In this document: positions 1-12,055 of the stretch, piece by piece | Layout: each line of letters starts with the position of its first letter | Position numbering within the stretch: position 1 is the first letter of the stretch | Source of the DNA: Tricholomella constricta | Taxonomy: Eukaryota > Basidiomycota > Agaricomycetes > Agaricales > Lyophyllaceae | Length of the DNA: 64,000 nucleotides | Reading direction: 5' to 3' | NCBI GenBank assembly: GCA_013368375.1 | Contig: JAACJP010000003.1 | Span: 744,001 to 808,000, forward strand | Translations under genes and position numbers: made by a program | Notes under the pieces: model-generated | The model's database searches: none | Seen by the model: the letters and a program-made list of their open reading frames with translations, nothing else | What the model was told of the DNA's origin: nothing

Positions 1-188
1 CTGTCGGATCCTGTCAAGACGATTGCGCTGACTGAAGAGTCGTCATCAGCTTCCCGCAAGGCCTGGTTGAGCTCCGCAAACAAGGGTGAGCATAGAGCAT
101 TCAAGGCCTTTGGTCGGTTCAAGGTGATGAGCGTAACGGCCGGTTCTGGACGGGAGGTAAGGATGTAGTTGTACTGGGTGGTAGACAT
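1..188 (-). CDS. Enoyl-CoA hydratase, 5' part only
   Basis: The first 62 codons run from an ATG at 188 to the window edge, without an intron. The peptide contains [13 protein letters not shown] followed by an alternating helix ([17 protein letters not shown]) and then AIVLTGSD. This is the N-terminal strand and first helix of the crotonase fold, with the start of the conserved V-L-T-G strand that leads into the oxyanion-hole loop. Mitochondrial enoyl-CoA hydratases hydrate trans-2-enoyl-CoA in fatty-acid beta-oxidation. No long mitochondrial presequence is visible before the domain. The catalytic glutamates lie outside the window, so activity cannot be judged, and a related crotonase such as 3-hydroxyisobutyryl-CoA hydrolase is not fully excluded. 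Confidence 0.85.
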   Translation of the reverse strand, partial: MSTTQYNYILTSRPEPAVTLITLNRPKALNALCSPLFAELNQALREADDDSSVSAIVLTGSD

Positions 189-479
189 TAGGCGGATGGT
201 TCTCGGTGAGAGCTTGAGGAGTTGAGGGCGCGCTGCGGTGGCAGTTCTCAACGGGTTATAAAGAGAGCGGCAGATAGAGTGGGACATGATAGAGATCCAC
301 CTGGACTTCGAATTGCGCGCTTGGTGGGGATGGTTTCTATAATAACTGAACTTTTTCTCGGACCTTGTTCTACATCACGCCCACCGGCTACAACCGACTC
401 AGATCCGGCTGTGTTCACGTTCTACCACACCGATGGACATGCAGTATACATATATCGACCACCTCCAAGTCCGAAGCCC

Positions 480-1023
480 TCAAGGAAACGGAGTAGCCGG
501 GATGAATGGCAGTATGACAAGCTTTTCCCTGTCCCACTGTCCCGGCCGCGTGAAACATTAGCCATGTGAGGAACATCAGCAGAGGTTTGACGCCCTCACC
601 ACGCCAGACGTATAATACACATCCCTCTCAATCAGATTCCTAGCTTCCCCAATTGTTTCTGCTTTGATGATCAACAGCGATCCCTCTGCTTTCTTCTGAC
701 CCTCTCCGGACCCCGTTTGTTCTGATGAGACCACCATGCCGCCGACTTCTATGATTATCTTTGGGAGTCAGATGCAACACAGCCACGTATGTTTTGGAAC
801 ACTCACGAACGACGCCGCTGTCTATGTGAGGCTGGATTTCCTTCAAGTGTTGAGGCCTCACTGTGTAACGTTTGGCATGTGTGTCGGCATCCTTCCTATC
901 CAGGGCGTATACCAAGAACCTCTGGAACGCGACTGGAACGGTACTCTGTGACATCGTTCTGCGAGACAACTGCAAAGATTGCGTAGGCTGTACGTGGGCG
1001 ATCGTCCTCACCGCGGAGAACAT
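480..1023 (-). CDS. YciI-like domain protein, copy 1
   Basis: Three exons can be read on the minus strand: 1023-807, 748-600 and 536-480, giving 140 residues. Both introns have GTGAG donors and AG acceptors (ATAG, ACAG), and the joins are phase 1 and phase 0. The first 25 residues are Ser/Arg-rich and look like a mitochondrial presequence, with a second Met (MSQSTVPV) just before the domain. The domain begins FLVYALDRKDADTHAKRY and ends SGVWDREKLVILPFIPATP, the usual ends of YciI-like ferredoxin-fold proteins. Fungal members are about 100-130 aa and their biochemical role is not settled. A second copy lies directly upstream on the same strand. The fold is clear; the function is unknown. Confidence 0.8.
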
Positions 1024-1134
1024 GCGGGGTCAATGGATGTTCCTGGGAGTAAGGATCAACCACTTGGGTAATTCCGAACAACTTTTTTGATTCTTTCCCA
1101 TCAGGGGTATGACAGAACACATTACAATAACAAA

Positions 1135-1731
1135 TTAGGGAATGGGGGTTGCGGCCTGGAAGGGCAAGATAACGATTCCTCTCGGGATCCCACTGTCAGT
1201 CAAATCTTGTGAGCAGACCATTTCTGTTGCCATCATCCACCACTTACGACACCGGCTTTGTAGTAGATATCGGATTCAACGACCTTCCTCACTCTGCGGC
1301 ATACATTGAGGCGCGAACATCCAGTGAAGAAATGAGACCTCACTCCTCGATGCTCTCAGCTTCACAAATAAACATCGAGCCCACCATCTTCTTGTCCGAG
1401 GTCGGTGTAGCAATGGATTCAGGGGTCAAAAGAACACCTCCAACACCTGGTTAATATTCCAGGATAAAATCAGGCCTCATTCGTTACGGTACGCACGGAT
1501 GAAACCGCCAGAAATCTTCCCCTTCACTTCATCGAGATGGGTTTGCCTCACCGACAGACGTTTCTCGAAGGTGCCTTTCTCCACCTTATCAGGCGCGTAA
1601 ACCATGAATCTTTGCGGTAGGGTTGTTGACATTCTGTTGAATGGCCCAAATGGATGAAGTGGTTGTGAAGAAAGAGTTCCTCCGAATTTCGACGAAGAAA
1701 GCTCAGAAGCAGCAAGTGTCACCAGTTTCAA
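1135..1731 (-). CDS. YciI-like domain protein, copy 2, frameshifted last exon
   Basis: A second YciI-like gene lies head-to-tail with copy 1. Four exons fit: 1731-1497, 1446-1344, 1293-1248 and 1192-1135. It carries RFMVYAPDKVEKGTFEKR and ESDIYYKAGV, matching copy 1 position for position. The last exon starts correctly with WDPER, but one extra A near 1166-1167 throws off the frame. Deleting one base would restore the family ending IVILPFQAATPIP and a stop at 1135. As written, the frame runs on to about 896, inside copy 1. Either this copy is freshly broken, or the base is a sequencing error, or the last intron is spliced differently. Met 1632 is an alternative start without the presequence-like leader. 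Confidence 0.65.
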
Positions 1732-2135
1732 GCCATCCCGTACTTACTCGGATCTCGGGCCATCCGGCCCGCTCAGGCCGCAACGAGGAATGACGTGGGA
1801 CGTATCCTTGGATGAAATCAGTGCCACCCCGACGCGGGCTTTTTTCTCGTTGTACCACCCATCGGGTCGCGATAGGCGAAGAGCTGGTTTCTTTGACAAT
1901 TTTACCCTGTCCCTGATACTTGTTGTTTTGCATTGGCCTCATGCTTGGGACGTCTCTTTGGCGCTGGACTCGCTAAGACTTAGTGGCGCAAAACCTTTGT
2001 GCCCGCTAAAACACTTAAAACGGTCTTGAATGGGATTCTGGTTCTGCACCTTTCCTTCACGTTTGGCCCAGCGCCGTCTTCCAAAAATTTCCATCATACT
2101 CACTCAACCCGTCATCGTTCTTGCATACCTACCAA

Positions 2136-2422
2136 ATGAAGCCTATCTCCCTCCTTTTTATCGCATTTACATGCTGGTCATGTGGTAAGGGTGAATCTTG
2201 CCCTTGATGGAAATTGAGTAACATTCTCCACAAAAGGCCTAGGGGTTGTGTTTTCTGCACCCATCCCCAACGCCCCTGGCTCTGAAGCACGAATGCACGT
2301 GAGTACGGCGCTCCTTCTTAAAAATCAGGAGAGCATAATTGGTCTGGCAGGAACCTGATCTAATGAATATTTTCAATCGAGAACCGGTCCCAGAGCCTAT
2401 ATGCCGCAGGGATTGTATCTAA
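2136..2422 (+). CDS. Small secreted peptide, 60 aa, unknown
   Basis: Three short exons (2136-2184, 2237-2298, 2351-2422) join in frame into 60 residues; the exons are too short for routine ORF finding. Both introns are 52 nt with GTAAGG and GTGAGT donors and AAG and CAG acceptors. The N-terminus (MKPISLLFIAFTCW) is a convincing signal peptide, probably ending near VVFSA|PIP. The mature part is only about 34 residues, acidic and proline-rich, and ends PICRRDCI with two cysteines four residues apart. No CaaX box is present, so it is not a typical basidiomycete prenylated pheromone. I recognise no family. Support is gene-like structure only: signal peptide, clean splice sites and an open frame. 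Confidence 0.5.
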
Positions 2423-2725
2423 TATGACTTCATTCGAAGTACTTTTTACACCGCCTGAACTTTCAGCTTCGCTGATCTCCGTAATTGCAGTTTTGATGCA
2501 ACAACAACCTCATCTGTGCATATTAGAAATGCATTCTTTCGAACTTAGATGACTCGTTTAATCTGCACGTCGACTACCCTCTTGTTGATTTTGTCTGTAC
2601 ATACATTCGTTACTTCTCCTCCCCTCTAGATCTGTCACGTGGTAGTGGCACGAGAGTCACGTGAGTAATGGTTTTGCTGAACGACATTGTCAAACGCTCT
2701 TCTTGTTGTACGACTGTCGCTCATC

Positions 2726-3747
2726 ATGCCAGCAACGCGCACTAGTAGCCGCCAGCAGCTCCTTAGGAACTCTAGCGAGGTCAATCCTGCCTCATCACCA
2801 GAACTTGTGGCGCGTACCACTAGCGCATCGGCCACTAAGCGCAAACGAGGCCACGCCGCGAAACCAAAACCAGTCATGCTTGGTGAAGTAATCGAAATCT
2901 CTTCAGACGATGAACCAACGCCGCCCCTCAATCCTGTGCTCGTAGAGCTCCGGCGTCAGGTTAGGAAGCTGAAAGAGGTGCGTTATCTGGTATTGAACGG
3001 GGTCTTAACGCTCATGATCTATCTCACTTTGAAGGAAAACGCTCGATACAAAGCAGATCTTGCGAAATCAGACAGCGAGCTTCTCAGTGCACGCGAAGAA
3101 ATTCTTGGCCTGAAGGCCTTGCCCACGCACGGGAAAGGGAAGCTCGTATTGGTGCGACTTCCTCATAGAGGACGATATCGCTCAACCCCTAATTGAAAAT
3201 GTATAGGACATCTCCCAACTTGAAGATAACGTGAACTGCGAAATTTGCACATTGAGGATGTGGTCGCCATTTATGTGAGGATCCCCGTTCCTTTACGCTG
3301 GCTTGTTCACATTGCAACATCATCAGTTTACCGGAATGCGGACACACGTTCTGCCAATCATGCCTGCAAGATTGGTTTGACACGACTCTCGCCCAATTCA
3401 TGACCGCCCATCCTCATTATGATGTCAATGATCCCGTTCCAAACAATCTTCGCCAATGGCAGGCCATGATGCACAGTCCACATGTTGTCCAGAACCCTCA
3501 TACTGCAGCATATATCACCCAAATGCTACGACAAACTCCTCAGCCTGACTACACATGTCCGACCTGTAGAGAAGCCGTTAAGAATCGCCCTGTAGAAGAT
3601 TTTACCCTCAAGGCGTTAGTCCGGACAGTCGCTACAGCTACCGGTGACGCTAGCCCCAGGAAACCGGAGAAGCCTGGGAGAGTGGCAAAGGCCTCAATAT
3701 CGAGGGAAAGTGGCCCTTGGGATATTTTCTTCCCAAGAGCGACGTGA
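2726..3747 (+). CDS. RING-finger E3 ubiquitin ligase-like protein
   Basis: The start is probably Met 2726 (MPATRTSSRQQ), with an in-frame Met at 2687 as alternative. The N-terminal 60 residues are basic and Ser-rich with EVIEISSDDEP, a possible SUMO-interacting motif. A short helical or coiled-coil stretch (ARYKADLAKSDSELLSAREE) follows. The RING begins CEIC, continues LPECGHTFCQSCLQDWF and closes with CPTCREAV, a C3HC4 pattern with a long insert between the halves. Introns are inferred at about 2977-3036, 3154-3208 and near 3276-3332. The protein ends PWDIFFPRAT. RING proteins of this kind bind E2 enzymes; the substrate is unknown. The exon 2/3 join is the least certain. Confidence 0.75.
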
Positions 3748-3966
3748 GAGCGTCCTTTTCTTCCTGTATTGCGTATCCGGCTTCGCTTGGGCTGAAATTA
3801 GCAGGCCAAACACACATCCTACATGCAATTCATTGTAGATTCACAACTATTCGAATACCTCATTCACAATCATGATAATTATATGTTGCTACAGTATCAT
3901 TAATATTTGTACAGCCCGATGCATCACGAAAGCGACTCGAGGTGCAGCCATTCCTTATGTACACGT

Positions 3967-6900
3967 TCATTTTTTCTTCGCCTTCGCCTTGGTTGAGGGC
4001 TTCACTTTGAATCTCTTGTTTGTGTTCGAACGAGCAACTGGGCCTTCGATTATCTCGATCTCGTCATCACTGACAGTAATCGCAGTGGATATCTTTCGCT
4101 TGTTGGCCAGCGGTCGCTTGGAATGGACCGTTGTAATGCTATCGACGTCAATGACATCGCCGATGGTAGAGTTGGAGTGCTTGGTCGCGCTTTGAGGACT
4201 GTGCCGCACTGAGCCGGAACCATGGGCAGACGATCGAGACATCACGGAAGAAGAGGGTGAGCCTCTCGGGGTTGTCCGCTTCTCTGGTCGTGGGCCTGCA
4301 TAAAACGCCCCACCAGTATTCGGATCCAATTCGCCTCTTGGATGTCCACCAGAGACTACAGTCATGACATCTACCTCCAGTTCCACCCTAGTTTCCCTCC
4401 AGTCTCTTTTGAAGAGCGTCTCGGCCGAGAGTCCGTCCTCGAAGCTCCGGAGGTTGCTTTCTTTTCTGGGTTCTGTTTCGCCCGCCTTTCCTAAGACGCC
4501 ATCCCCGGTTATGCGAGTGCCGAAGGTATCAAGCGACAGCGAGCCCGAATTCTTCACCACGTACTTGTCCTCCAACCGTTCCTTTTCCTCTCGCTCCCTG
4601 TCCATCTCCTTAGGGCCCAACGCCATGGGCTCGCCGAGATTTTCAATCCACTCCCAGGGACGATTCACAACAGGAGTTCCGTACACAATGTCGCCTGCTG
4701 CATCCCTGTGAGAGTTCACCATATGGGATACAGAAGCTGTGGCAGTATGCAGAGGAAGAAGCGACGCCAGCTGCTTGCGATATTCCACGGGCAATTCAGA
4801 TGGCAAGTCGCAAACTGATGCATCTGGATAGTTACGGAATGGGTCATACGGGGTAGCCTTCGGGTCGGCGGGAATCTCTGGGGTGGACGTGAATGAGTAG
4901 TAGACCAGCGTGTTGAATGAACTTACCGTCGCATATATAATATAGGGTGTCAACCATCAATGGGTATATGACGAGATTGGGGTTTACAGACGTGCCATAG
5001 GCCTGTGGATAAGTAAGGAAGATGGGCATCGACGATGAGTGATTTTACGAACCATGGCGAGTCTGAACAATGAGGAGACCACCTTATCAGTCGCCTCCTT
5101 CATTTTGGAACTCCAGATGGTCCTGAAACCCAGTTCAAATTGCAACAGGCGCAAAATCAAGACCATCTCTTGGGCCAGATTGGCTTCGAGTGTTTCCGAA
5201 CCATTGTTTGAGGTAGCAAATTCTTCCATCGATGCCAGCTTGGACGACAAGGCCTCGATGAATTCGTCCTGGATCGAGGTTTCGACCAAAGGAAGCAGTA
5301 CTGACTTCTCTCGTAAGGGTTCCGCTACGTACATCAATACGCGTAACAATTCACCAGCCCGTTGAAAGCCTCGAGACAGTTTTTGAATAGGAGACCTCGA
5401 TTCCAAAATTATTTCGGTAATGCATCGCAATCCGTTGTTGATGAACTAAGAGGAGGTCAATAACAGCTTGCCTGAAGCCGGATATATGGGCAATCACCTT
5501 TCCTGCAACGATGTTATCAACTCCTCGAGCCATGTCACCCACGTAGAAAGCTTCCTCGGAGGTCATTGAATGATGGAATAGCATAAGTATCAATTCATCG
5601 AGGTCGGCATGGGCAGCCAGATTCGTCGGGTCGTGCACCAGTTCTTGTCCCATTTGCTTCAAAACGAGCTGCATTTGGACCATCGTAGCGGCAATTTTCC
5701 AAGGACTGAGGAGGCATGTAACAGCAGGCCAATCCGATAGCTCTGAATTCAACCTTGTTTAAATTACTCCTTTACAGTGGTAGTAAGCAGGAGCTTACCT
5801 TCGCTAATGTCGCATAAGACCATGCGAAGTCCAGCAACAATGTGCTTTCCGAGAGTCCCATTGGGTTCGTCTAGTTGCTGAAGAGAAAATTCGAATGCCT
5901 CTCGGATAGCATCCAGGTTCCGATAAGCTCCCTGGCGAAAGTCTTGGTGCCGGGAAATCAAGTGACGCAGGGACATGGAATCATCCCGAAGCCCTTCAGA
6001 GATGTGTTCGTTGTTTTCCACACATATCAGAAGCGGGATACTTGATGCAAGTAAGGGGAAATGAGGGCCACAATAAACATCTTGCCGCCGGGTTCGAATG
6101 CATTGGAGGTCAAGCAGGTCCACAGGGGGAAGGGTATCGTTAATGTCCTCGGAAAGTAATAATCGATGACAAATGTCATTGGCGGAGCGGAGGAATGTCT
6201 CGGTCATTGAGCCTTGTTGACCTGCAGGCATGCTAGCACCCTGTTGCCATGCTGGATAAACCAAACCTCGAAGGATCGTGGTCGTTTTGAGTGCGCCGTG
6301 GACGGATAGATGAAGTAGCACAACAGTTAAAACATTCCATGCTTCTGAGCTGAGTGCTGCAACCTCGTTCTTTCCAGGCCCGAGGAACCATCGAAGGACC
6401 TCGTTGTCCAAACCGGTAGCCAAGTGTTGATCCACTTGCCATAGGAATACCCCGTACCGCAGCGCACAAGCTCTGCGTCCAGCTTCGTCGGAAGTCATGA
6501 CAGGCACTTGCCGCAGACTCGCAACAGTGTTGTCCCAGACCTTCCAAGCCCAATCGACTGATTTTCGATATTTTATCCAAAGACTGTTTGCAAGTAACGT
6601 CGGAGCATCCGCATCAGGATCGCCAGCAAGGAGCAGAATCTCAGGGAGAACGTCTGGAACCACATCAGGATGGTCCGTTGCAGGTTGAAGTGCCTAAGAA
6701 GGGATACGTAAGTTGCTTGTGGGACTTGCTAACAGGCCTACCGATCTGAATACAGTAATGTCGGACGTGATACGATCACGGGATGCCTCGTTGAGATGCT
6801 TTCCAATGTCGAACTCAAGGAGCAACGACAACAGTGGGCGAGATTGAATTCCGCGAGCCTTCCACACTTGATGTGCTTTATCGAGTGCGGTGATAATGCT

Positions 6901-9715
6901 TCCCATAGCATTCATACATGCCCATATTGTCGCAAAACGGTGGAGAGTATCAATCACTGCAATAAGGAGATCCAACGTTGTCGTATGTTCCAATAGAGAC
7001 AGTGCCAGCTAGAGAAAGGGTGAGTCAGTGCAGTGGAGATGCTGAAGGAACTGACGTCTAGAATACAATGAAAACATTCTGTTTGGGCCATCAATTCCAC
7101 TGATGCACTATACGTCTTTAGAAGCATTGAGTTCATATCAGCCCTTTGACTAGAACGTCGAGTTAGAACAATGAAGGAAACCATGAACGATAGCTTACCT
7201 TGCTATATGCTTTTCTAAGATGGGTAAAAGCCATTGCCGAAATGTTCTCACTTGCTCGAAGCGTGTCGAAGTCATGAGTATGTTACAGCTGCTCAACAGT
7301 GAAGCTGTTGACGTCGTAGGCGTCTGATGTCCTGTAAGTAGCACGTAAGGCTTCGATTCGTTTCGACATGATAGATTTGAAAACCTCCAAAAACGTCAGG
7401 CAGAACTGCCCGTATCTCTCGACGAATCTTACGTTCATTTGCTTCCTCGGGCATTTCTCTGGCTCGCACACCATATAGAGCCACCTTGCGCTGGCTGATC
7501 AAAGACGAAGTTGATTTGGAGAGAGGAATCCATTGGAGAAATTTCCGATGCCGCGATTCAGTATTCTGGGCAGGAAATTAGTGTTATTGCACGGGTCGCA
7601 GCGATTCATCATTTGTGACAAACCTCGATAAAGGATAGGCCTGCCTCGCCCCGGGCGATCAACCGTTGGATGTAGCTTGCGTAGGAAAACAGCTCATATT
7701 TCACCAGCTTTCCATAAAGGAGAGAAACAGCACGGATGTTGTCGGGTTCGCGTGCGACATCAGAGGAATCCAACCATTCGAACAGTCGATCTTGAAGGAT
7801 TTCGTCCGGAGGATTGAAATCCCTCCGAGTTGCGCGATCGCCAGCTTGAGTGCGCCAATTGCGTATTAAAGTGACAGCAGCAAACGGCCGGTGGTCTCCG
7901 TATTGAAGGGGAGTAACACACCAAGTAAGTAACATGTCCAATTTTTCGATGAAACTCGCTGCATCATCTGTGGAGTGTGAAAAGAATTGAAGGTTTCCGA
8001 TATCTGTATGGCTTGAGATAGAGTTCAAAAGCTTGATGGCGATAAGGTTATGGCAAACCGTTCGAGGACCAATAATTACTTACCTTAACATCAGAGACGG
8101 CAGAAGCTAAACGTGCTGATACATGAATTGGAAGACTCAGAAAGAGCATCGCCTCGTTTCTCCTCTTGATGTCAGCCAGATTCTCTTGAAGAACTTGACC
8201 GATATCGCGGGAGTTCCGCCCTACGTGTACACCGCCAGACTGCTCCGCGATGCTTTCAGAAAATACATCAGCGAGTAGAAGAGAGTGTGCCTTCCACATC
8301 CGCGGGCTGACGAAGGAATCAGGCAGGACTAAACACAGTCGCTAATTTTAACAAATCAGGACTCTCAGGACTCTCAGCACAATTTTATTGACATACCTGA
8401 AGTAGGGTCTTCAGCAGAGCTTCGGTATCGTGAAGGAATTCTTGCGCGGAAAGTGAACGAATCTGCCAATTTAATTAGGATCCCATGCAAATTTTTGGTT
8501 TTTCTCAAACCTCAGCTAGTTTGTATAGACAAGCGTCTATGAATGGACGCATCAGCGGGCGACTGCCAAGAATGCCATCCAAATACTCGTCAGCCAGGCG
8601 AGTAATGAAGCCGGTTTGTGCCAGATTACAAACTCCCATCTGCTGAACCACCCAGACGAGAAATGTGCGATTATCGACGAGCCCTTCGGAATAAAATGTT
8701 CGCAGCAATTTAAGACTACGGTTTTCATAAGTATCCAGACGATTCAGGTCGAAAATCGTGCCGTACCAGTAGATAAAACGTGAAATCCAGCGCTCCCGTG
8801 TGTCTCCGTCCGAAAGGACTCCTTTGAATGTTTGCTTGATGTTTAGCCCAGGCCTTGGCGCGCTCGGTAAGGCGATATCGGCCAATTGCTTCTTCATATA
8901 GCTGGTCACTACGTTCGCCCAGTCTATGCTGTACTGAGTTGGATTGTAGGAAGGCTTATTTCTCAGTCCCGCCTATGTAAACATGAGAAACGTGCCATAC
9001 AGATACCACATCAATCGTACCGTTTCATTTGCACCGAATACACGAAGAAACCAGACAGCTCTGGATATAGCAACATTGTTGGACTGAAGAAGATCCAGAA
9101 GGTCATGTCCCTTCGCTCCATGCGGAACACTCTTTCCTAGCTTATGGAGAGGAACTTCAGGGTTGGCAAGGTCAGCAAACCATGCCTGCCTTTTCAGATC
9201 ATTCAAAGTCACCCGTGTAGGGATGCGGAAGGTAGAAAGCCTAGAAGCGGATAAGTATTCTACTAGAGTTAAAATCAAAACAACGTACGGAATGGAAGGG
9301 ACACCATCAGCTCTCCGCACAAATATTTCGTTCATCAAAGCTTCAAGCTTCGAGAATGTCGCATTTGAGGATAGGTCGCCATTGATAATAGAATGAGCAC
9401 TAAACGTCTCAGCCTATCGGATATTCAGACGAGGAGATGGGAGTGAATTCAACGCAGACTCACGGAGACTTGATGTCCTAGAACAAAACCATTCTTGACG
9501 TTCGCCTCCGAGAGGAGATCCTCGTCTTGTCCCACGCGTGGAGGATGAAAGCCGAGATAACCTAAACAGTCTGTCAGTTCCGGCAAATGATGTTTTGCTC
9601 ACAGTATACCTAGGTCAGCGGAAGTATGAACCTTGGGAAGCCACGCTGGAGGGTGTGACTCGAAGATCGGGATGGCATTTCCGTTTCCGTTGGTGTCTTC
9701 CGTGAGCTCAGGCAT
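3967..9715 (-). CDS. MED12: Mediator complex subunit 12 (Med12/Srb8)
   Basis: A long multi-exon gene. The start at 9715 (MPELTEDTNG) leads to HPPAWLPKVHTSADLG, then LGFHPPRVGQDED and NVKNGFVLG, the conserved Med12 N-terminus. Next come TRVTLNDLKRQAWFADLANP and LHKLGKSVPHGAKGHDLLDL, the Med12 domain that activates Cdk8-cyclin C. Exons separated by 50-60 nt introns continue through alpha-helical segments to about 5000. The C-terminal exon (about 4890-3967) starts EIPADPKATPYDPF and ends in a Ser-rich, basic tail (KAKAKKK). Med12 belongs to the Mediator kinase module (Cdk8, cyclin C, Med12, Med13) in the nucleus. Exact intron borders in the middle were not resolved. It is divergently transcribed from DAD2, 219 bp away. 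Confidence 0.88.
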
Positions 9716-9934
9716 CGATGGTTGCTGTACAAGACGCCTGTGTGCTTGAAGGAGGCTAGGAAAGTCAGAGCATCGAGGATGAACGTTCGAACCCTTAGGA
9801 AATTGGATGATGCTGTCACGTATAAGCCGGGGTCAAGGCCGGGGTACCGAAGAAAGGTACCGAGAAGTCAACAAGTGCAATCAACGCGTCGCGTACTTTC
9901 GTCTCCAGACTCTCCACCATAACCACCAATTCTC

Positions 9935-10421
9935 ATGCGCCAATCATTGGCTGTCAACCGAGCATCTCATAGTGCATCATTGAACTCTCAGGCAAACGCA
10001 GTAGCAGCAGCGACTAAACTTCTCGAGAAAAAGAAGGAATTTGATGCGGTCTCAGCGCTTGAAAGGGCAAGCGCTCTTTATCTTGAGAGAATTGAGGGAC
10101 TTGGGGAAGACTGCGATGTGATGGCCGATGCAGGACAAGGTGTGGGCTACCTTCTGTCCATATTCAAACTTTGTTGACCACCGGTCAGCCCACGGCCAAG
10201 TCCTTGAACAATGGCCCAAGATGTTCCAAATTTTGAGTCTCGTTTGTGAGTCGCTGTAACGATTGATATCGACTGGATACCTAACTGAAGTGAGCGCGTA
10301 CATAGTAGCCTCACAAGGTGCTCAGGATGAAAATCTAGATCTTGAAGGGCAATCGCGTCCGGTCGACCTCGATGGCCAACGCTTGGTACGGATCCCGATC
10401 GAGGAATTACAACAGGCATGA
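9935..10421 (+). CDS. DAD2: DASH complex subunit Dad2
   Basis: Three exons, 9935-10139, 10201-10245 and 10306-10421, give 121 residues. The core is a heptad-rich helix (AAATKLLEKKKEFDAVSALE), then DCDVMADAGQVLEQWPKMFQ. The C-terminus GQRLVRIPIEELQQA is the conserved Dad2 tail. Dad2 is one of ten subunits of the DASH/Dam1 ring that couples kinetochores to microtubule plus ends. The length fits the family (about 100-135 aa). Both introns are about 60 nt with GTGTGG and GTGAGT donors. The short divergent promoter is shared with MED12. Confidence 0.88.
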
Positions 10422-10619
10422 GCGTCCTGAGAAAATCGTTGTTGATGAATTTCGGATATTTGGACATCGTTCCATCTACATATATGTACCTGAAGCTAGA
10501 GCCCGAGTATCAATTATCATGACCCTCGTGCCATTCCTCATCTGGGGGATTGACTTCAACGATCCCCTGAATGTCCATTACAGCTCCCACATCACTCGCA
10601 TCCACACCAACAGCCTTGA

Positions 10620-11280
10620 GATCCATCAGTGAATTTGCAAGTGAGAGCCATTAGCGGCTGCACAAGACTCTTCAAACTCGTAATAATAGAATCTGCGTAC
10701 CTCATATGGAAAATTAGGTGTGAGAGAACGATCCAGAACGAAAATATAAGACACTCTAAACAAGAAATCATCTCCAGATGGAGGAAAACAATGAACGAGA
10801 GGCTAGACCTTGACCACAGAATGGCTGACAAGAGCCTACAAGAGAAAGCAATAAGAAAATCACTAGTGAACGACACCTGGAGCGGAATTCTACATAATGA
10901 ACACAGGCTTCCCGATGACTGGGTGACTTTATCCGGGGTTTTAGTGGGTATCGGAATAACTACAGCTAATTTCAGAACGATAGGCCCCTCGTCGCAGCCC
11001 TTGTTTACACCAATGTTTGGCTCTGTCCGTGATTGCCATGAAAGAAGTGACATGCCGCCAATTCAAACAGAGGGTGGTAGCTGTGGCGATGTGGATTGTG
11101 CGGGATAAGAAGCGACGGCACCTGGACGGCACTGGGGTTCTTCATGGGATAACTCAGATAGAACCAAACATTGGTCTAAACAAGCATTGCGACGAGGGGC
11201 CTATCGTTCTGCATTTAGCTGTAATGGACGAGAGGGTGTGGGTTAGACTTGACGGTCAATCCCACGGTAAAATATAGTCT
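10620..11280 (+). mobile_element. Non-LTR retrotransposon remnant (3' end)
   Basis: An open frame at 10629-11108 contains ESAYLIWKIRCERTIQNE, then RLDLDHRMADKS, LVNDTWSGILHNEHRLPDDW and GVLVGIG. This resembles the C-terminal tail of LINE-type reverse-transcriptase/RNase-H polyproteins common in Agaricomycetes. No reverse-transcriptase or endonuclease motif is present, so only the far 3' end survives. The last 70 nt are repeated in inverted orientation at 11158-11223, and an A-rich run lies at 11424-11449, perhaps an old poly-A tail. The assignment rests on remembered family resemblance and has not been searched. Confidence 0.6.
10961..11223. repeat. Imperfect inverted repeat in the LINE remnant
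   Basis: The arm at 10961-11027 (TACAGCTAATTTCAGAACGA...) pairs with 11158-11223 read in reverse complement (TACAGCTAAATGCAGAACGA...). Both contain GATAGGCCCCTCGTCGCA and CCAATGTTTGG. By eye about 85-90% of 65 positions match. The 130-bp spacer shows weaker traces of the same symmetry. It looks like the element end was copied or inserted twice in opposite orientation. Confidence 0.8.
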
Positions 11281-12055
11281 ACATCCGAAGTCCCACACTG
11301 AGTGCGTAACGCATTTCCTCGGTGGTAAATTCGACAAGTGGTAGGCCCTAGGTCCTACTCAAACAGCGGACGGAAGGGAGACGACATTGAGCGTCGGCCA
11401 AGCCGTTATTTCAACGCTACACCAAAAAAAAAAAAAAAAGAAAAAAAAACATTTGTGATGAGATAACTTCTCGCTCGAGGACTCCTCGACGCGACGTGTA
11501 CATCTTAGAGCTGACAAGCAGCGGCAATGAGAACAGACATCTCTTGCGAGGCATTTGGGTAGTAGTTTATATCAGAGAAGCAATGTGCCCTGCCCCCCCA
11601 CAATTTTCTTAACTTGTCTCGTGACATTTCACTTCAGTATTTCATATTTTTGAGTACGTTCCTGAGCTACCCTCAAGAGCCTTGACATCTGGTAACTCTA
11701 AAGATTCTGGCCAGCTTCGCCGGCTCATTTTGCGCTTGTTCCAACTTAGCGGTGACTAGGTGAGCCGCACCATACAATCGAACACAATCTGATTTTTGGA
11801 CCTTATTTGATCACCGTTCAGCGTCTCCTCTATCTTCACCCTGGCACGATTTCAATAGCACCGACAGTCTGCCCTTGAACCACCCTTGTTTCTGAGTTGT
11901 AATTTTCTTGTGTTCTGTTCTTTGCCGTTCTGCCACTGCTCCTGCCGCTTTGTAACTTAAAAATCTCCGCCAGCACCGCTCGAATAGCAAGTGTGCATGG
12001 GTACCAAGCAACAATCTGGCGAAGATGATTGAGTAAGGCTAACATTTTCCAATCG
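11281..12055. other. Intergenic region with A-rich tract
   Basis: This is the 3' flank between the LINE remnant and the SCYL1-like gene. It holds an A-rich tract (16 A, one G, 9 A) at 11424-11449. Open frames on the minus strand at 11811-12072 show no recognisable domain and overlap the end of the SCYL1-like gene. No gene is supported here. Confidence 0.6.

Noticed and set aside
1703..1942. Minus-strand 79-aa frame upstream of the second YciI-like gene
   Set aside because: It has no domain or splice support, overlaps the start of the YciI-like gene, and its composition is not protein-like.
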